DNA of 64,000 nucleotides, taken from Mucilaginibacter_A sp050954285. Lineage in GTDB: Bacteria > Bacteroidota > Bacteroidia > Sphingobacteriales > Sphingobacteriaceae. Below the pieces are notes generated by a model. It had not been told where the DNA came from. It searched no databases and saw only the letters and a program-made list of their open reading frames with translations. Of the stretch, positions 61,426 to 64,000 are shown in pieces. Each line of letters begins with the position of its first letter. Position 1 is the first letter of the stretch. The position numbers and the translations under genes were made by a program. The stretch lies in assembly GCA_050954285.1 (NCBI GenBank), contig JBPBPL010000006.1:124001-188000 (forward strand), read 5' to 3'.

Positions 61426-62013
61426 ATGTACGATTATATCAGCGGCAAACTGGCATTTAAATGCCCGGCCTATGTGGTTATTGATGCTGGCGGCGTGGGC
61501 TTTCATATCAATATTTCGCTCCACACTTTCTCTCAACTTTCGGTAAACGAAAATAATTGTAAACTCTTTGTTTGGCTCCACGTAAAAGAAGACGCACATA
61601 CGCTGTATGGTTTTGCAGAGGAAGGGGAAAGGCGGTTATTTCTACACCTGATGTCCGTATCGGGCATTGGTGCCAATACCGGCCGGATGATGCTTTCTTC
61701 CATAACCCCTGCAGAAATACAGCAAGCTATTATTAAGGGTGATGTGCCTTTGATTCAGCGGATTAAGGGAATCGGTCCGAAATCTGCTCAAAGAATTGTT
61801 TTGGAGTTGCAGGATAAGCTGAAGAAAGAAGGACCAGATTCTTTAATTTCAGTACCGGTAAACCACACTGTTAAAGAGGAAGCTTTATCTGCTTTGGTGA
61901 TGCTTGGTTTTGCAAAAATTGCAGCAGAAAAAGTGATCGATCAGATTGTGAAAAAAGACGAAGAAAACTTAACAGTAGAAAAACTAATCAAAATAGCTTT
62001 GAAAAATTTATAA
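61426..62013 (+). CDS. ruvA: Holliday junction branch migration protein RuvA
   Basis: 195 residues, the usual length. MYDYISGKLAFKCPAYVVIDAGG is the OB-fold start; the two helix-hairpin-helix units are LMSVSGIGANTGRMML and LIQRIKGIGPKSAQRIVLEL; domain III (EEALSALVMLGFAKIAAEKVI) contacts RuvB. It tetramerises on Holliday junctions. The order maeB-ruvA-sprA is common in the phylum. Confidence 0.96.
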   Translation: MYDYISGKLAFKCPAYVVIDAGGVGFHINISLHTFSQLSVNENNCKLFVWLHVKEDAHTLYGFAEEGERRLFLHLMSVSGIGANTGRMMLSSITPAEIQQAIIKGDVPLIQRIKGIGPKSAQRIVLELQDKLKKEGPDSLISVPVNHTVKEEALSALVMLGFAKIAAEKVIDQIVKKDEENLTVEKLIKIALKNL

Positions 62014-62038
62014 TTACGATCATATTTTTGCTTAACAG

Positions 62039-64000
62039 GTGAAATCCTTTATTAGAAAGATGTTGTGCGGAGTGAGTTTTATTATGGCTTTTAGCTGTAA
62101 TAAACTGGTTTTTGCACAAACAGCAACCAGCACAAATAAAGGTGATACGGTTAAAGTACAAGCACCGGATGCCACCATACAAACCCGGAACAGCCAGTTG
62201 CGGCGGGGGGCGCTCCTGCCGGATCCGCCAAACTTGGTGCGGACAGTAGAATATGATCCTGCCACTAACCGTTATATTTTATCAGAACGGGTGGGCAATT
62301 TCCTTTATCGGCCTCAACGCTACCTTACTTACAGTGAATATTTACACTTGAAACAAAGTAGCGATATTAAGGAAAACTGGAAGCAACTGTCCGACAAGTA
62401 CGCCAAAGATTCGCAGCAGCAAGGTTTTATTCCACAGATAAAGATAAAGAGCGAAACTTTTGCAAAAATTTTCGGCAGCGAGGTAATTGATATTCATCCG
62501 CAAGGATCAGCAGAGGTGATTTTTGCCGGCCAGCTTAACAAAAACGAAAATCCGCTTTTTAACACCCAACAGCGCAACCAGGGTACTTTTAATTTTGATC
62601 AGCGGATTCAGATGAACGTAACCGGATCAATCGGCGACAAGCTGAAAATTTCTACCAACTACAATACCGAAGCACAGTTTCAGTTTGAAAACCAGCTTAA
62701 GTTGGATTACACAGGTAAGCCAGATGAAATTATCCAAAAAATTGAAGCCGGAACGGTAAGTATGTCGCTGCCTACTACTCTAATTAGCGGTAGTCAGGCT
62801 TTATTTGGGGTGAAAACAAAGCTGCAGTTTGGTAAGCTTAATGTAACCAGTATTTTATCGCAGCAACGATCTCAAAGCCGGCAGATTACGATTTCGAACG
62901 GTTCTCAGCAAGGTAATTTCAGCCTTTCGCCCTCAGATTACGAAGCCAACCGACACTATTTTTTATCGCAATATTTCCGGAACAATTATAACCGCGCACT
63001 TGCTAATATCCCGATCATCAGCTCCAACGTTACCATCACCAAAATTGAAGTTTGGGTAACCAATCGCAGTAATACTACCAAGGATTCGAGGGACGTTTTG
63101 GCTTTTTTGGATTTGGGAGAATACAGTCCTTATAATACTTCTTTAATCCGTGGCGGGGCAGGATTTTCGGCTTTGCCTGCTGGATTTTCGGGACCGGGTT
63201 TTACACAACAATCCAACAACCTGCTGCAAAACCTACCAGCAAATGCCCGTTTGACCAATTCTAATGATGTTGCAAATTATTTCCAGGCTACCGGTAAAAC
63301 AGACAACTATAGCAAGCTCACTTATGCCCGAAAACTAACCGCTACAGAATTTGTGTTGCACCCACAGTTGGGCTATATTTCTCTAAACTATCCGCTGAAT
63401 AATGATGAAGTGCTGTCTGTGGCTTACCGCTATACTTATAACGGCACCGAATATCAGGTTGGCGAGCTTTCTACCGATATTCCGGTTGATGCAGTTACGC
63501 CAAAGGTGCTTTATACCAAATTGCTGAAAAATGAATTGCTGAAAACCAGTTTGCCAACCTGGAAATTAATGATGAAAAACATCTATACTTTAGGTGCTTA
63601 CCAGATCAGTTCGAATGATTTTAAGCTGACGATCACGCATCTGGACGATAAATCCAGTATCGAGAAAGTGATTATGGGCGAAGGGAAAAACACAACCGGA
63701 AAACTGTGGATACAGCTGACAGGATTGGATAATCTGAACCAGCAAAGTGCAAAACAACCAGATGGCTATTTCGATTTCCTGGAAGGAATTACTATTGATT
63801 CGCAGAATGGACGTATTACTTTTCCGGTGATAGAGCCATTTGGCTCCGATTTAGCCAAGCAGTTTATTCCTGGCACGGAGCAAGACCTGATTAACCGGTA
63901 CGTTTATCAGCCGTTGTATGATTCGACCAAAACCATTGCCCAGCAGTTTTTTCCGCAGCTAAACCGTTATGTCATCCGCGGAACGTATTCATCTCAAGCC
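62039..64000 (+). CDS. sprA: cell-surface protein SprA, type IX secretion translocon (partial, C-terminus cut by window edge)
   Basis: 654 codons run open from GTG at 62039 to the right edge. SprA is the very large outer-membrane barrel that forms the T9SS channel, normally over 2000 residues, so roughly the first quarter is present. Signal peptide MAFSCNKLVFAQ-like after a basic N-region (VKSFIRK); an ATG at 62060 is the alternative start. Visible SprA blocks: NFDQRIQMNVTGSIGDKLKI, NYNTEAQFQFENQLKLDY, IIQKIEAGTVSMSLPTTLI and VKTKLQFGKLNVTSILSQQ. Follows ruvA by 25 bases. It identifies the host as a gliding or T9SS-secreting type. Confidence 0.93.
   Translation, partial: MKSFIRKMLCGVSFIMAFSCNKLVFAQTATSTNKGDTVKVQAPDATIQTRNSQLRRGALLPDPPNLVRTVEYDPATNRYILSERVGNFLYRPQRYLTYSEYLHLKQSSDIKENWKQLSDKYAKDSQQQGFIPQIKIKSETFAKIFGSEVIDIHPQGSAEVIFAGQLNKNENPLFNTQQRNQGTFNFDQRIQMNVTGSIGDKLKISTNYNTEAQFQFENQLKLDYTGKPDEIIQKIEAGTVSMSLPTTLISGSQALFGVKTKLQFGKLNVTSILSQQRSQSRQITISNGSQQGNFSLSPSDYEANRHYFLSQYFRNNYNRALANIPIISSNVTITKIEVWVTNRSNTTKDSRDVLAFLDLGEYSPYNTSLIRGGAGFSALPAGFSGPGFTQQSNNLLQNLPANARLTNSNDVANYFQATGKTDNYSKLTYARKLTATEFVLHPQLGYISLNYPLNNDEVLSVAYRYTYNGTEYQVGELSTDIPVDAVTPKVLYTKLLKNELLKTSLPTWKLMMKNIYTLGAYQISSNDFKLTITHLDDKSSIEKVIMGEGKNTTGKLWIQLTGLDNLNQQSAKQPDGYFDFLEGITIDSQNGRITFPVIEPFGSDLAKQFIPGTEQDLINRYVYQPLYDSTKTIAQQFFPQLNRYVIRGTYSSQA

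Noticed and set aside
61396..61599. Minus-strand frame over ruvA
   Set aside because: Opposite strand of a gene with complete HhH motifs; shadow only.

Overview
The window comes from a chromosome of the Bacteroidota, most likely a Sphingobacteriaceae member of the Pedobacter/Mucilaginibacter type. Support: a CarboxypepD-reg/TonB-dependent receptor, SprA of the type IX secretion system after ruvA, many Bacteroidota-only families (DUF2480, DUF3108, DUF3109, DUF4292, DUF4834, YfhO), promoters of the TAnnTTTG type and almost no Shine-Dalgarno sequences. No rRNA, tRNA, CRISPR, insertion sequence or prophage was recognised.

Layout. 1-2554: an ATP-grasp ligase (cut by the left edge) with two esterases. 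2711-9582: typA, a lysine/serine-rich micro-protein, a MOSC protein, a siderophore receptor, an orphan response regulator and small secreted or unknown proteins. 10444-14977: a cyanophycin locus (isoaspartyl peptidase and cyanophycinase facing cyanophycin synthetase). 14970-25359: alkA and a glycan locus (flippase, four glycosyltransferases, two methyltransferases, a YfhO membrane protein). 25500-31010: membrane proteins, uvrB, an AT-rich DUF3800 gene with a structured element behind it, upp, a YjjG-type phosphatase and a one-helix micro-protein. 31120-40689: a tightly packed envelope/nucleotide block (glycosyltransferase, DUF6427, purQ, coaX, outer-membrane protein, lptC, ppiD, DUF2480/3108/3109). 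40817-49454: a Wzi/RemB-like barrel, dxs, glyA, comF, rlmN, an amidohydrolase and acylphosphatase. 49507-55910: flippase, dut, TPR protein, DUF4292 lipoprotein, EnvC-like protein and two TatA-like proteins. 56014-64000: gatA, a LysM lytic transglycosylase, maeB, ruvA and the first 654 codons of sprA.

The most unusual feature is not a gene. A short asymmetric motif, GATRCT(TC or GT)TTTTAYC followed after exactly five bases by a six-base A/T tract, was found by eye 49 times with at most two mismatches to the 15-base core. That is about one per 1.3 kb, in both orientations, in genes and especially between them. Several genes end inside a copy, and inverted pairs form the hairpins that close uvrB, the YjjG gene and glyA/comF. 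Copies in conserved genes leave the protein at normal length. Density, fixed A/T tract, gene-end placement and terminator use resemble the DNA uptake sequences of Neisseria and Haemophilus; I know of no such element described in Bacteroidota. The uptake function is inference; the repeat itself is directly visible.
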